DNA of 64,000 bases, from the NCBI GenBank assembly GCA_025057935.1, contig JANWUW010000046.1:61352-125351 (forward strand), read 5' to 3'. A program made the translations under genes and the position numbers. Below the pieces are notes generated by a model. That model was not told where the DNA came from and did no database searches. It worked only from the letters and a program-made list of their open reading frames with translations. Of this stretch, positions 17,019 to 26,260 are shown in pieces (position 1 is the first letter of the stretch; each line of letters opens with the position of its first letter). The stretch comes from Thermoflexales bacterium (lineage in GTDB: Bacteria > Chloroflexota > Anaerolineae > J036 > Brachytrichaceae).

Positions 17019-20003
17019 ATGCTCACCTTCCAAGACCTCATCCTCGCCCTGCAGGCGTTCTGGGCTGAGCATGGTTGCCTGATTTGGCAGCCGCATAACC
17101 AAGTTGTCGGCGCAGGCACGATGAATCCCGCCACGTTCTTGCGCGTGCTCGGTCCAGAGCCGTGGAACGTGGCGTATGTCGAGCCATCAGTGCGGCCTGA
17201 TGATGGGCGTTTTGGTCAAAATCCCAATCGGCTTTACACCCACACCCAGTTCCAGGTCATCCTCAAGCCGCCGCCGCAACGATCGCAGGAGCTTTATCTG
17301 AAAAGCCTCGAAGCTCTCGGCATTGACCTGCGCAAGCACGACATTCGCTTCGTCGAAGACAACTGGGCGCAGCCAACCATCGGCGCATGGGGGCTGGGAT
17401 GGGAAGTGTGGCTCGACGGTCTAGAGATCACGCAATACACCTACTTCCAGCAGGTCGGCGGCTACACGCTCGATCCCGTATCGCTCGAGATCACCTACGG
17501 CCTAGAGCGCATCGCCATGGCGCTGCAGGGTGTGCGCAACGTGTTCGACCTCAAGTGGGACGCGCAGCACACGTATGGCGATGTGCGCCTCATGGACGAA
17601 CGCGAGCGCAGCGCATACGCTTTCCACCACGCCGACGTGCCCACTCTGCAAACCTTGTTTGCTGCGTATGAGAACGAATGCCGTCGTGCGCTTGAGGCAG
17701 GGCTGGTGTTGCCAGCACATGACTACGTGCTGCAGTGCTCACACACCTTCAACCTGTTGGACACCCGCGGCGCGATTGGCGTGACAGAGCGCCAGCGCTT
17801 CATCGCGCGCATGCGTGATTTGGCGCGCGAGGTGGCTTCGCTCTACATCAAGCAGCGCGAAGCGCTCGGCTTCCCTTGGCTCGCCGCATCGAGCACAACA
17901 GCGCAAGCGCAGCCTCTTCCACCAGCAGAAGTGCCAACTGTTGCACAACCAGCGGCGCTGCTCATCGAGCTGGGCGTTGAGGAGCTGCCCGCCAGCGACG
18001 TGCGCCCGTGTGCGCAGCAACTGCATGATCAGGTGCTGGCGCTGCTGGGCACGCTGCGCATTGACCACGGCGCGGCGCACGTCTTCGCCACGCCGCGCCG
18101 CGTAGCGCTGCTGGTCGAGTCTGTCGCTCCTCAGCAGCGCGAAGTGGATGAGTGGGTGCGCGGGCCGGCTGCCAAAGCTGCATTCGACGCAGAAGGTAAG
18201 CCAACCCAAGCTGCGCTTGGTTTTGCAAAGCGCGTCGGCGTGCCTGTGGAAGCGCTGGTCGTGCGTGAGGAGGGCGGCAACGCCTACGTGTACGCCCACC
18301 GCCGACAAGGCGGCAAGCCCACAGCCGCGCTCCTCGCAGAAGAGCTGCCCGGAGCGCTAAGCAGGATCACCTTCGAGAAAACCATGCGTTGGAACGCCAC
18401 CAACGTCGCCTTCGCACGACCGATCAACTGGATCGTCGCGCTGCTGGGCGAGCACGTGATCCCATTTGCGTTCGCTGGCGTGCAAAGCGGACGCGAGAGC
18501 TGGGGGTCGCGTGGCATGGGGTCGCCACGCTTCATGCTCGCGCGTGCGCAAGATTATCCCGAAGCGCTGCGCGCGCAGCACATCCTCGGCGACCGCGACG
18601 CGCGCCGTGCGGAAATCCTGCGCCAAGCACAACAACTGGCACACAGCGTCGGTGGGGTGCTCGCTGAAGATGCAGAGCTGCTCGACGAAGTCACAGACTT
18701 AGTGGAACAGCCCACCGCGCTCTTGTGCAGCTTCCCGGCGGAATACCTCGAGCTGCCAGCGCCGGTGTTGATCAGCGTGATGCGCAAGAAGCAGCGCTAC
18801 TTCACGGTGCTCGATGCGCACAACCCCGAGCGCATGTTGCCCTACTTCATCACCGTGCGCAACGGACCTGAGGATGCTGATGGCCTAGTGCGCCGCGGCA
18901 ACGAGGATGTCGTGAACGCGCGCTTCGCCGACGCTGCTTACTTCTACCGCGAAGACCTGAAGAAGCCCCTCGAAGCTTACTTGCCGCGGCTCGACACGAT
19001 CACTTTTCAGGCAAAGCTCGGCAGCATGTTGGACAAGTCGCGCCGCCTGGAGGCGCTCGTGCCCCACATCGCGGCTTTGCTCGGCGCGGACGAGCACACC
19101 ACGCGCATTGCGCAAAAAGCGGCGCGCCTCTGCAAAGCCGACCTTGCCACACAGATGGTAGTGGAGATCACCGCGCTGCAAGGAGTGATGGGGCGCATCT
19201 ACCATCGCCTCACCAGCACTGACCCTGACCGCGACGCCGTGGCGGAGGCGATCTTCGAGCATTACCTGCCACGCTTCGCCAGCGACGCAACGCCTAAGAC
19301 CGAGGCAGGCTTAGTGCTTGCGCTGGCGGACAAGCTTGACAGCATCGCAGGGTTGTTCGCGGCTGGCTTAGCGCCGAAGAGCACGGCGGATCCCTTCGCG
19401 CTGCGGCGCGCTGCGATCGGCATTGTGCAGAACCTCATCGCCAGCGAGCGCCGCTTCTCTTTGCGTCGCGGGCTAGAAGCCGCGCGTGCGCATTTACCAA
19501 TCCCGATGGACGAGGCAACGCTGCAAGCCGCGCACGCGTTCATCGTCGAGCGTCTGCGGCAGCAACTGCTCGACGAAGGCTTGCGCCATGACGTGGTCGA
19601 GGCAGTGCTCAGCGCACAGGCAGATGATCCCACGCGCGCTCATCAAGCTGGGCATCAACTCGCCAAAGCTGTGTTGCAAGACGATTGGTCGCAAGTGCTC
19701 GCAGCGTATGCGCGTTGCGCGCGCATTGTCCGCGGTCAGCTTGACGAGGGCAATCCTAATGCTGACACCACGCCGCAAACTCAAGCGCTGCGTGCCGCGC
19801 TTGAATCGCTCACGCCGCCAGATGATGTGGACGCGCTTGTCGCAGCCTTGCGTGCGCTCGTGCCATACATCAACGCTTTCTTCGACGCTGTCCTGGTCAT
19901 GACGGAAGACGCAACGCTGCGCGCCGCGCGCTTGGCGCTTCTACACCGCGTCGTGCGTCTTGCGGAAGGCATCGCGGACTTGAGCAAGCTGGAAGGGTTC
20001 TAG
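17019..20003 (+). CDS. glyQS: Glycyl-tRNA synthetase, alpha and beta subunits fused
   Basis: This 994-residue protein combines both chains of bacterial tetrameric GlyRS. Residues 1 to about 290 are GlyQ, the class II catalytic core ([60 protein letters not shown]). A Pro/Ala-rich linker covers about 291-315. The rest is GlyS ([49 protein letters not shown]) with an HD-like domain and a C-terminal anticodon-binding helical domain. It charges tRNA-Gly, and the matching tRNA-Gly(GCC) gene is at 47894. Such fusions are known in several phyla. The start lies 4 bases after the restriction enzyme stop, with no Shine-Dalgarno and no T-box. It converges with the next gene and overlaps it by 4 bases. 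Confidence 0.97.
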   Translation: MLTFQDLILALQAFWAEHGCLIWQPHNQVVGAGTMNPATFLRVLGPEPWNVAYVEPSVRPDDGRFGQNPNRLYTHTQFQVILKPPPQRSQELYLKSLEALGIDLRKHDIRFVEDNWAQPTIGAWGLGWEVWLDGLEITQYTYFQQVGGYTLDPVSLEITYGLERIAMALQGVRNVFDLKWDAQHTYGDVRLMDERERSAYAFHHADVPTLQTLFAAYENECRRALEAGLVLPAHDYVLQCSHTFNLLDTRGAIGVTERQRFIARMRDLAREVASLYIKQREALGFPWLAASSTTAQAQPLPPAEVPTVAQPAALLIELGVEELPASDVRPCAQQLHDQVLALLGTLRIDHGAAHVFATPRRVALLVESVAPQQREVDEWVRGPAAKAAFDAEGKPTQAALGFAKRVGVPVEALVVREEGGNAYVYAHRRQGGKPTAALLAEELPGALSRITFEKTMRWNATNVAFARPINWIVALLGEHVIPFAFAGVQSGRESWGSRGMGSPRFMLARAQDYPEALRAQHILGDRDARRAEILRQAQQLAHSVGGVLAEDAELLDEVTDLVEQPTALLCSFPAEYLELPAPVLISVMRKKQRYFTVLDAHNPERMLPYFITVRNGPEDADGLVRRGNEDVVNARFADAAYFYREDLKKPLEAYLPRLDTITFQAKLGSMLDKSRRLEALVPHIAALLGADEHTTRIAQKAARLCKADLATQMVVEITALQGVMGRIYHRLTSTDPDRDAVAEAIFEHYLPRFASDATPKTEAGLVLALADKLDSIAGLFAAGLAPKSTADPFALRRAAIGIVQNLIASERRFSLRRGLEAARAHLPIPMDEATLQAAHAFIVERLRQQLLDEGLRHDVVEAVLSAQADDPTRAHQAGHQLAKAVLQDDWSQVLAAYARCARIVRGQLDEGNPNADTTPQTQALRAALESLTPPDDVDALVAALRALVPYINAFFDAVLVMTEDATLRAARLALLHRVVRLAEGIADLSKLEGF

Positions 20004-20974
20004 CCCACGCCAGCTACGCGATACAACGCGAGCAGCGTCTGCACGTTGCCGCGGCTGTCCTCAAGGCTGATGCGCGGCGGCTTGCCTTCGAGCACTGCGT
20101 CCGCCATGTCCTCAACCTCGCCGAGGTAAAGATGCTCGGGGCCTTCGACAACTACTGGCTCGAGCGCAGTGCTGCTTTTGCCGAGGTAGATCGTCTCTCG
20201 AGCGCTGGGCTTGAACGGACTCGGCACAACGATCACGCCCTCACTGCCAACGACTTCGATGTGCATGCGCTCAGGAGCGCGAAAGCCACAGTCGAACTGC
20301 GCGAACGCATCCTGCCCAAAGCGCATCAGTCCGAGGAAGGTCTCATCAACACCAGAGGCACCGATAACTGCCGTGCCTTGGACAGCAAGCGGCTCACGCC
20401 CGAAGATCAAACGCGCGTAGCTCACTGGATAGCAGCCTACATCCCACAAACTGCCGCCGTCGAGCGCAGGATTGAGGCGCACGTCGTTGGGGCGGCTGAT
20501 GGTGAACGTGAATGCGCCACGCACAAGCTTGGGCGTGCCAATGGCGCCTGAATCCACCAATGCCTTCACCTTCAGCGTCTGAGGATGATGGCGATACATG
20601 AACGCCTCGGCGAGCACGCGACCACTTTCGCGAGCAGCCGCGATCATCGCGTCCATGTCGTCGAGGCGCGTAGCGATGGGCTTCTCACACAACACGTGCT
20701 TGCCTGCGCGCAAGGCACGGATCGCCCACTCCGCGTGTAGGCGATTGGGAAGCGAGATATACACCACATCCACAGCGTCGCTTTCGAGCATGGCTTCGTA
20801 GCTGCCGAAAGCGCGTGGGATGTTCCACTCTCGAGCGTAATGCTCGGCTTGCTCACGGCTGCGGCTGGCGACAGCGACAAGTTCGCTGCGGCGAGAAGCA
20901 CGAATGGCAGGGATCAAGGCACGGTTGATGCGCGCAGTGCTGAGCAGTCCCCAGCGAAGTTTGTCATGTGGCAT
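20000..20974 (-). CDS. Gfo/Idh/MocA family oxidoreductase
   Basis: This 324-residue NAD(P)-dependent dehydrogenase has an N-terminal Rossmann fold ([32 protein letters not shown]), the [14 protein letters not shown] segment and the catalytic HVLCEKPIA motif with Lys near residue 97. The C-terminal alpha/beta domain contains FMYRHHPQ and [11 protein letters not shown]. Members oxidise sugars, inositols or related polyols, and the substrate here cannot be told. The nucleotide loop reads STARIN rather than the usual GxGxxG, as in several dehydrogenases of this family. The ATG is preceded by a TATACT hexamer at leaderless spacing. The stop overlaps the convergent glyQS stop. Confidence 0.9.
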   Translation of the reverse strand: MPHDKLRWGLLSTARINRALIPAIRASRRSELVAVASRSREQAEHYAREWNIPRAFGSYEAMLESDAVDVVYISLPNRLHAEWAIRALRAGKHVLCEKPIATRLDDMDAMIAAARESGRVLAEAFMYRHHPQTLKVKALVDSGAIGTPKLVRGAFTFTISRPNDVRLNPALDGGSLWDVGCYPVSYARLIFGREPLAVQGTAVIGASGVDETFLGLMRFGQDAFAQFDCGFRAPERMHIEVVGSEGVIVVPSPFKPSARETIYLGKSSTALEPVVVEGPEHLYLGEVEDMADAVLEGKPPRISLEDSRGNVQTLLALYRVAGVG

Positions 20975-20980
20975 GAACGC

Positions 20981-20986
20981 AGTATA
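20981..20986 (-). promoter_or_regulatory. -10 element (TATACT) of the Gfo/Idh/MocA gene
   Basis: The element ends 6 nt before ATG 20974, so the transcript should start at or within the first codon. It lies in the 25-bp gap after the SirB1-type gene. Confidence 0.55.
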
Positions 20987-20999
20987 GCCTTGCCAGCGC

Positions 21000-21836
21000 T
21001 CAATTCGCCTGCGCGACCTGCGTCACAAGCGCATCGAGATAGGCGCGCACTTGTGCAGCGTCCGAAGCCTGTGGATTCACCTCCAAGTACCGCTCCAGCA
21101 GCGTGATGGCTTGCTGTCTGCGCCCAATCTGACCGTACAGCAAGCCGAGATTGCGCACCTCGATCCAGTTCTCAGGATTCAGCACCAACAGCCGCTCGAC
21201 CACTCGCGCAGCGTTGACCAGATCGCCGCGCTGCGCGTAGTGGTTTTTCAGGTTGTTCAGCATGCGCGTGAGGATGTAGCGCTGACCGACGGGGTTGAGG
21301 AACGAAGGATGGAACGGCAGCTTGCCGCCGGTCACAGCACGCACACGCGCGCGGCAGTCCTCCTCTGAGAGCACCATGCCGCGGTGGAAGGGGTCGAGGT
21401 AGATCACTTCGTTGGTGTCAAGCACCACACGCACGATGAAATGACCCGGCAGCCCCACGCCCTGCGCTTGCACGCCCGCTCGGCGCGCCACCTCAAGGTA
21501 AAGCACTGAGAGCGAAATCGGGATGCCAAGTCGCCGCTCCAGCACTTCATTCAAGAAGCTGTTACGCGGGTCTTCGTAGTGCTGCGTGTTGCCTGTGAAG
21601 CCCAGCGTCTCGAACAAGAACTCTGCTAACACTAGCCCTGGATGTTTGCCTTCGCGCAGAGCACGGCGCGCCGCCTCAGCTAGGCGATCAATGCGCTCGA
21701 TGTAGTCTTGCACGTTGAGCGAGGGGTAGGCGAATTGACCCATTACGAGCGCTGCCCGCGCAAGGTCAATTTGGTCCTCAGGGCGACTCACTTCGATGGC
21801 AAATGCTTCGAGAGCTGCATCGCGCACGATCCGCAT
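21000..21836 (-). CDS. SirB1-type transglutaminase-like / TPR protein
   Basis: This 278-residue protein has a SirB1 N-terminal domain of the transglutaminase-like fold (LARAALVMGQFAYPSLN, NEVLERRLGIPISLSVLYLEVARRAGV, GVGLPGHFIVRV, YLDPFHRG). It is followed by a TPR-like C-terminus (YILTRMLNNLKNHYAQRGD, GLLYGQIGRRQQAI). The family is widespread, and some members have been linked to regulation, but the biochemical activity is unknown. The catalytic Cys typical of true transglutaminases is not evident. I chose the internal ATG at 21836, preceded by GGGAAGAAGCAGCG, rather than the codon at 21872, because the family starts near this residue. Even so, the 5' ends of this gene and thyX face away from each other, 95 bp apart. 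Confidence 0.85.
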   Translation of the reverse strand: MRIVRDAALEAFAIEVSRPEDQIDLARAALVMGQFAYPSLNVQDYIERIDRLAEAARRALREGKHPGLVLAEFLFETLGFTGNTQHYEDPRNSFLNEVLERRLGIPISLSVLYLEVARRAGVQAQGVGLPGHFIVRVVLDTNEVIYLDPFHRGMVLSEEDCRARVRAVTGGKLPFHPSFLNPVGQRYILTRMLNNLKNHYAQRGDLVNAARVVERLLVLNPENWIEVRNLGLLYGQIGRRQQAITLLERYLEVNPQASDAAQVRAYLDALVTQVAQAN

Positions 21837-21918
21837 CGCTGCTTCTTCCCAACCTCCACGCTGCCGACGCAAGCGTCCTTAGCGCGACGACGTGCACGAT
21901 GTACGCGACGCGGGCTGA

Positions 21919-21924
21919 TACGAT
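21919..21924 (+). promoter_or_regulatory. -10 element (TACGAT) of thyX
   Basis: It ends 7 nt before ATG 21932 (spacer TGCGCGC). It supports the shorter ThyX start and leaderless expression. Confidence 0.5.
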
Positions 21925-21931
21925 TGCGCGC

Positions 21932-22633
21932 ATGACGCCCAAAGATTTGATCGGCAAGCGCGTCACTATTTTAGACAAAGGCTGGATCGAGCTTCAAGAC
22001 GTGATGGGCGACGACCTCGCCATCGTCAACGCCGCGCGCGTCTCCTTCCTCGGCGAGAGCAAAGGCGAGGAGAAGGATAAGCGCCTGCTGTTCTACCTCA
22101 TGGAACATCGCCATACCAGCCCCTTCGAGCAGGTGGAGTTTAAGTTTCGTGTGCGCGCGCCGCTGATGACGTGGTGGCAGTGGGTGCGCCACCGCACTTG
22201 GAGCTTCAACGCGCAATCCGGGCGCTACGTCGCCTTCGACGAGGATGACTTTTACGTGCCTGCAACATGGCGCAAGCAGTCGCCAAGCAACAAGCAGGCA
22301 AGCTTTGGGGAACTTCCCGGCGAGGTCGGCGAACGCCTGACGCAAGCCCTGATCGCGCACTATGAAACCAGCTATCGCCTCTACCGCCAAGCGCTGGAAG
22401 CTGGCGTCGCGCGCGAGCAGGCACGCCTGTTCCTGCCCGGCTTCGCCGTGTACTACACCTGGATCGCCAAAGTGGACGCGCACAACCTGATGCACTTCCT
22501 CGCCTTGCGCATGACGGACGAGGCGCAATACGAAATTCGCGTCTACGCTGAGGCGATCTACGAACACTTCTTCAAGCCAGCGCTGCCGTGGACAGCCGAG
22601 GCATTCGAACGCTTTGTCCTACGACGCGCCTAG
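21932..22633 (+). CDS. thyX: FAD-dependent thymidylate synthase
   Basis: This 233-residue protein makes dTMP from dUMP using methylenetetrahydrofolate and reduced FAD. The diagnostic motif RHR-x7-S is at residues 86-96 (RHRTWSFNAQS), followed by GRYVAFDEDDFYVP. LMEHRHTSPFEQVEFKF and NLMHFLALRM complete the flavin and nucleotide sites. The length is within the usual 210-260. The ATG at 21932 gives MTPKDLIGKRV, and upstream codons are not family-like. No thyA is visible in this window. The next gene follows after 23 bp with its own promoter-like hexamer. Confidence 0.96.
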   Translation: MTPKDLIGKRVTILDKGWIELQDVMGDDLAIVNAARVSFLGESKGEEKDKRLLFYLMEHRHTSPFEQVEFKFRVRAPLMTWWQWVRHRTWSFNAQSGRYVAFDEDDFYVPATWRKQSPSNKQASFGELPGEVGERLTQALIAHYETSYRLYRQALEAGVAREQARLFLPGFAVYYTWIAKVDAHNLMHFLALRMTDEAQYEIRVYAEAIYEHFFKPALPWTAEAFERFVLRRA

Positions 22634-22642
22634 ACCTCGCCG

Positions 22643-22648
22643 TACAAT
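22643..22648 (+). promoter_or_regulatory. -10 element (TACAAT) of the flavoprotein gene
   Basis: It ends 8 nt before ATG 22657, in the short gap after thyX. There is no Shine-Dalgarno between it and the ATG. Confidence 0.6.
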
Positions 22649-22656
22649 GCTTAGCG

Positions 22657-23952
22657 ATGACCGTAGCCACATTGCGAGAGCAGTCCTACTGGTCAGCTAC
22701 AGCGCCAGCGCCCCAAATCACTGAGCGCACTTGGCCGCAGCGTGTTGACGTCGCGATTGTCGGCGGAGGTTACACTGGCTTAGCTGCAGCCCGTGAGCTG
22801 GCACGGCGCGGCGCTCATGTCGCCGTGCTCGAAGCGTATACATTCGGTTGGGGTGCCAGCTCGCGCAACGGAGGCATGGCGCTCACTGGGCTGAAAGAGA
22901 GCATGAGCGCCACCATTCGACGCTTCGGAACAGAAACAGCACGCGCGCTCTTCAGAACATCGCTTGAGGCGGTGGCTTACGTGGAGCGCCTCGTCCACGA
23001 GGAGGAGATAGACTGCGAGTTCGCCCGCTGCGGTCACCTCGAGCTAGCGTGGAAACCATCGCACTTCGAGGCACTACAACGCGAAGCTGAGCTGCTCGAG
23101 CGCGTATTCGGGCATCATGTGCACGTGATCCCGCGCAGCGCTTTGCACACAGAGACGGCAACGGATTACTACCATGGCGCCCTGCTCGATGAAGCCAGCG
23201 GCGGCTTGCACCCCGCGAAGTACGCCAGCGGGCTCGCAACGGCTGCTGATCGCGCGGGCGCTTGGCTCTTTGAACGTTGTCGCGTGAACGCCATCGAGCG
23301 CACCAACGGCGCGTTTGCCTTGCAGACAACGCGCGGCACGCTTTGCGCCAACGCCGTGCTGATCGCCACCAATGGCTACACCTCATCGCTCACGCCAGAA
23401 ATTCAGCGCCGCGTCATCCCCATCGGCTCTTACATCATCGCCACTGATCCGCTCCCCGCGGAGTTAGCTCAAGCGATCAGCCCGAAGCGGCGCATGATGT
23501 ACGACACCAAGCACTTCTTGTTCTACTACCGCCTGTCTTCAGACAATCGCATGATCTTTGGTGGGCGCGCCGCTTTCTTCCCAGAAGGACCAGACACAGT
23601 GCGCAAAAGCGCGGCGATCTTGCACAAGAGCATGTCGCAGGTATACCCGCAGCTCGCCCATGCGCGCGTGGAATACGCTTGGGGTGGAACGTTGGCATTC
23701 ACGTTCGACTTAATCCCCCACGCAGGGCAAACGCGCGACGGACTGTACTATGCCCTCGGCTGCGGCGGGCATGGGGTCGCACTGCTTTCCTATCTTGGCG
23801 CGTGCATGGGATGCCACATCGCTGGTGAGAAAGTAGACAACCCCTTCTTCACGCTACCGTTTCCCACAGCACCACTCGGGCTGTACGACGGTCGTCCGTG
23901 GTTTTTACCGCTCGTGGGCGCTTATTACCGTCTGCGCGACTGGCTGGCGTGA
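22657..23952 (+). CDS. FAD-dependent amine/amino-acid oxidase (DAO family)
   Basis: This 431-residue flavoprotein has the dinucleotide-binding motif VAIVGGGYTGLAAARELA near residue 36. The WGASSRNGGMA segment is typical of the gamma-glutamylputrescine oxidase/DadA group. A substrate domain (GALLDEASGGLHPAKYASGLA), LIATNGYTSSL and a terminal GLYYALGCGGHGVAL close the FAD site. The likely reaction is oxidative deamination or demethylation of an amine or amino acid. The substrate is not determinable, and no polyamine genes lie nearby. The start at 22657 is set by the preceding TACAAT hexamer. The N-terminal SYWSATAP is usual for this family. Confidence 0.86.
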   Translation: MTVATLREQSYWSATAPAPQITERTWPQRVDVAIVGGGYTGLAAARELARRGAHVAVLEAYTFGWGASSRNGGMALTGLKESMSATIRRFGTETARALFRTSLEAVAYVERLVHEEEIDCEFARCGHLELAWKPSHFEALQREAELLERVFGHHVHVIPRSALHTETATDYYHGALLDEASGGLHPAKYASGLATAADRAGAWLFERCRVNAIERTNGAFALQTTRGTLCANAVLIATNGYTSSLTPEIQRRVIPIGSYIIATDPLPAELAQAISPKRRMMYDTKHFLFYYRLSSDNRMIFGGRAAFFPEGPDTVRKSAAILHKSMSQVYPQLAHARVEYAWGGTLAFTFDLIPHAGQTRDGLYYALGCGGHGVALLSYLGACMGCHIAGEKVDNPFFTLPFPTAPLGLYDGRPWFLPLVGAYYRLRDWLA

Positions 23953-23964
23953 TAAGCGGCGCGT

Positions 23965-24450
23965 TTATTCCACACGCACAATGCGGAACACGGCGAGCCC
24001 GTTCGGCGTGTTCACACGCACCTTGGCGCCCACGCGCTTCCCGATCAGCGCCTGTCCGAGCGGCGAGACATTCGAAATCTTGCCAGCGAGTGGATCTGCC
24101 TCTGCGGCGCCGACAATCTGGAACGTCTCTTCGTCACCGAAACCCTCCTCGACCACAGTGACGCGGCTGCCGATGCGCACTTCGCCGTCTACTTGGGCTT
24201 CGTCGGGCAAGATTTCAGCGTTAGCGAGCAGGTTCTCTAACTGCAAGATGCGCCCCTCAAGGAAAGCTTGCTCTTCCTTCGCCGCTGTGTAATCGGCGTT
24301 CTCGGAGAGATCGCCTTGTTGGATTGCAGCGCGCAGGCGCGCCGCCAGCTCTGGGCGCTTAACGTCGCGCAAGTAGGCAAGCTCATCGCGGATCTTCTGC
24401 GCACCTTCGCGCGTCAAGTACACCTTGCTCGAGTCCTGCTGCACACTCAT
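23965..24450 (-). CDS. greA: Transcription elongation factor GreA
   Basis: This 161-residue protein rescues backtracked RNA polymerase by stimulating transcript cleavage in the secondary channel. The N-terminal coiled coil (residues about 12-85) carries the acidic tip QQGDLSENADYTAAKE, and the C-terminal FKBP-like domain has ISNVSPLGQALIGKRVGAKVRV. The length is normal. It converges with the preceding flavoprotein gene (12 bp between stops). The ATG has a TAGAAT hexamer 8 nt upstream and no Shine-Dalgarno. Confidence 0.97.
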   Translation of the reverse strand: MSVQQDSSKVYLTREGAQKIRDELAYLRDVKRPELAARLRAAIQQGDLSENADYTAAKEEQAFLEGRILQLENLLANAEILPDEAQVDGEVRIGSRVTVVEEGFGDEETFQIVGAAEADPLAGKISNVSPLGQALIGKRVGAKVRVNTPNGLAVFRIVRVE

Positions 24451-24458
24451 TGCTCGTA

Positions 24459-24464
24459 ATTCTA
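24459..24464 (-). promoter_or_regulatory. -10 element (TAGAAT) of greA
   Basis: It ends 8 nt before the greA ATG (24450). The spacer TACGAGCA contains no ribosome-binding sequence. Confidence 0.6.
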
Positions 24465-24535
24465 CCTTTCGCGCGTTGCTTCATCAGCGAACTCTCACCT
24501 GCGCCCTTATACTCTTTAAGTAAAAGCGCGACACC

Positions 24536-25177
24536 ATGCTGACACCACAGCACTTCCAGCGCGGGTTGCGGATAGACCAGTATCTAGCGAGCATGACGTC
24601 ACAACGCGAGACGTTCCGCGCAAATTTTGTCGCTGTCATGCAGGCGCTCACGCCTGAGACGCTCGCGTTCTTTCGGCGCTTGCCCTCGCCGCTGTGGGTA
24701 GCGACTATCACCGAGGATGACAACCTCGACGCGGTGCGCGATGTGCCCCTAGCAGCACGATTGTGCGCGGAGTGCAGCACGCTGCTCATGCGTTTGTTTC
24801 GACCGCACACGCACGCTGATGTCGCGCGACTGGTGCTCACTGAAGTAGGCGTGCCCGATGAGGCTCAGGCGCGCCCTCTGCCAGTGATCGCGTTTTACAC
24901 CCAAGCTGGTCGGCTGGTTTTCGCCCATGTCCAGCGCTTGCCTGAGCTAACGCGCGTGCTCGAGCAGCGCCGCGAAGCTTGGATCGCTGCGCATCCCGAG
25001 GTGCGCGACGCACACCTGCCGCTCGCGCAGATGTCAGCGCTCACGCGCGTGCGCCTTCTGCACGCGCAGCATGCCTTCACCCCTGAAGAACGACTCATTT
25101 GGTGGCGCAAGACAGTCGAAGCCTGGCGAGCCGCCCTTTCGGAGCACTTGCACGAGTTGACGCCACAAGAGAACTAG
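24536..25177 (+). CDS. Thioredoxin-fold protein lacking the active-site cysteines
   Basis: This 213-residue protein has the layout of the small thioredoxin family found in Bacillus and relatives: a helical start (YLASMTSQRETFRANF), a strand and active-site loop, then PVIAFYTQAGRLVFAHVQRLPEL. In that family the loop reads ITED-WCGD-A. Here it reads ATITEDDNLDAVRDVP, so the WCGD cysteine is absent and no CxxC exists. It therefore cannot be a classical thiol-disulfide enzyme and may have a scaffold or binding role. The C-terminal 60 residues are helical. A TATACT hexamer lies at 24508-24513. The similarity is by eye and moderate. The gene sits between greA and ssb. Confidence 0.5.
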   Translation: MLTPQHFQRGLRIDQYLASMTSQRETFRANFVAVMQALTPETLAFFRRLPSPLWVATITEDDNLDAVRDVPLAARLCAECSTLLMRLFRPHTHADVARLVLTEVGVPDEAQARPLPVIAFYTQAGRLVFAHVQRLPELTRVLEQRREAWIAAHPEVRDAHLPLAQMSALTRVRLLHAQHAFTPEERLIWWRKTVEAWRAALSEHLHELTPQEN

Positions 25178-25214
25178 CTAACATACAAAGACACACTAGA
25201 GCACGGAGCGATCT

Positions 25215-25637
25215 ATGTATCAGAGCATCACCATCGTTGGACGACTGGGGCGCGATCCGGAAATGCGTTATCTCCCCTCCGGTGATCCCGTGACGACCTT
25301 CTCGGTGGCTACAGATCGCGTGTGGACTGACCGCAACGGTCAGCGGCAGCGCGAGACCACCTGGTTCCGCGTCAATGTGTTCGGCAAGTCAGCGGAGACG
25401 GTGAATCAGTATCTGAGCAAGGGCAAGATGGTGCTCGTCGAGGGGCGGTTGGTCGCTGATCCGAAGACAGGCGGTCCGCGTGTTTACACGCGCCAAGACG
25501 GCACTGTCGCCGCAAGTTTCGAGATCATTGCCAACACGGTGCGCTTCTTGAGCCCGCGTGAGGAGGGAGCAGCAGGTGCAGAGGAGTCGCCAGAAGAAAT
25601 AGGCGTTGAGTCGGGGAGCGACTTGCCCTTCTCTTGA
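25215..25637 (+). CDS. ssb: Single-stranded DNA-binding protein
   Basis: This 140-residue protein has an N-terminal OB-fold (SITIVGRLGRDPEMRYLPSG, TTWFRVNVFGKSAETV, LSKGKMVLVEGRL) and a short acidic linker. It ends in the conserved tip DLPFS, which recruits repair and replication partners. It binds exposed ssDNA in replication, repair and recombination. A GGAG sequence precedes the ATG at usable distance. There is no rpsF/rpsR neighbour, so it is a free-standing ssb. A strong hairpin terminator follows. Confidence 0.96.
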   Translation: MYQSITIVGRLGRDPEMRYLPSGDPVTTFSVATDRVWTDRNGQRQRETTWFRVNVFGKSAETVNQYLSKGKMVLVEGRLVADPKTGGPRVYTRQDGTVAASFEIIANTVRFLSPREEGAAGAEESPEEIGVESGSDLPFS

Positions 25638-25660
25638 AATCGCGCAAGGCTGAAGCCAAA

Positions 25661-25697
25661 AAAACGCCACGCCTCTGCCGAGAGAGCGTGGCGTTTT
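25661..25697. terminator. Bidirectional intrinsic terminator between ssb and the DsrE-like gene
   Basis: A perfect 12-bp inverted repeat, AAAACGCCACGC (25661-25672) and GCGTGGCGTTTT (25686-25697), has its A and T runs built into the stem ends. It can therefore stop transcripts in both directions between these two convergent genes. Confidence 0.92.
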
Positions 25698-25723
25698 GTC
25701 TCGTCCTGTGAGACCTGTCTCTG

Positions 25724-26236
25724 CTAAATGAACACGATCTGGGCGCCCTCAGTCATGTCAATGAAGTCGCTGGCGGTGACGATGCCCGCCAAGCCGTCCA
25801 CGAAGTCCTCGCGCTTCAAGCCCATCATGTCCACGCTGAGCTTGCAAGCGTAAAGCTTAGCGCCGCCATCGATTAGCATCTGCACGTACTCGCTGACAGG
25901 CGGGACGCCCAGCGCACGCATCTTGTCCTTCATCAGCTTGGTGGCGAGGGCGGTCATGCCCGGCAGCACGCCCAACGCATTAGGGATACCCGCGTTTTCC
26001 ATCGGCACGCCCATCATGCTGAGCTTCATGCTGGTATTGCCCACTGGCGCCAGCTCGAGGTGGTCTTGGCGCGACTTGCGGATGATGTCCAAGCCCCAGA
26101 AGGCGAAGAACATGGTCACGTCTACGCCGTTGCCGAGTGCTGCCCACCCCATCACCAATGCTGGATAAGCCATGTCCAGCGTGCCTTTGGTGCACACGAA
26201 CGCCATCTTGCGTGTGTTCTCATGACCGTTTAACAT
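25724..26236 (-). CDS. DsrE/DsrF-like sulfur-transfer family protein
   Basis: This 170-residue protein of the DsrE/DsrF/DrsH-like fold starts AFVCTKGTLDMAYPALVMG and contains VTMFFAFWGLDIIRK, a Gly/Met-rich middle (SMMGVPMENAGIPNALGVLPGM) and YACKLSVDMMGL near the C-terminus. Cys15 and the Cys in YACK are the candidate sulfur carriers, the second matching the usual persulfide position. Family members pass sulfane sulfur to a TusE/DsrC-type acceptor, and such a gene lies 24 bp upstream. It is the last gene of the sulfur cluster that begins with the PocR-type regulator at 29365. Confidence 0.87.
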   Translation of the reverse strand: MLNGHENTRKMAFVCTKGTLDMAYPALVMGWAALGNGVDVTMFFAFWGLDIIRKSRQDHLELAPVGNTSMKLSMMGVPMENAGIPNALGVLPGMTALATKLMKDKMRALGVPPVSEYVQMLIDGGAKLYACKLSVDMMGLKREDFVDGLAGIVTASDFIDMTEGAQIVFI

Positions 26237-26260
26237 GGCAACTACCTCCTTTTGCGCTTC

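Noticed and set aside
17014..17019. T-box leader for glyQS
   Set aside because: Only four bases separate it from the nuclease gene, and no T-box sequence is present.
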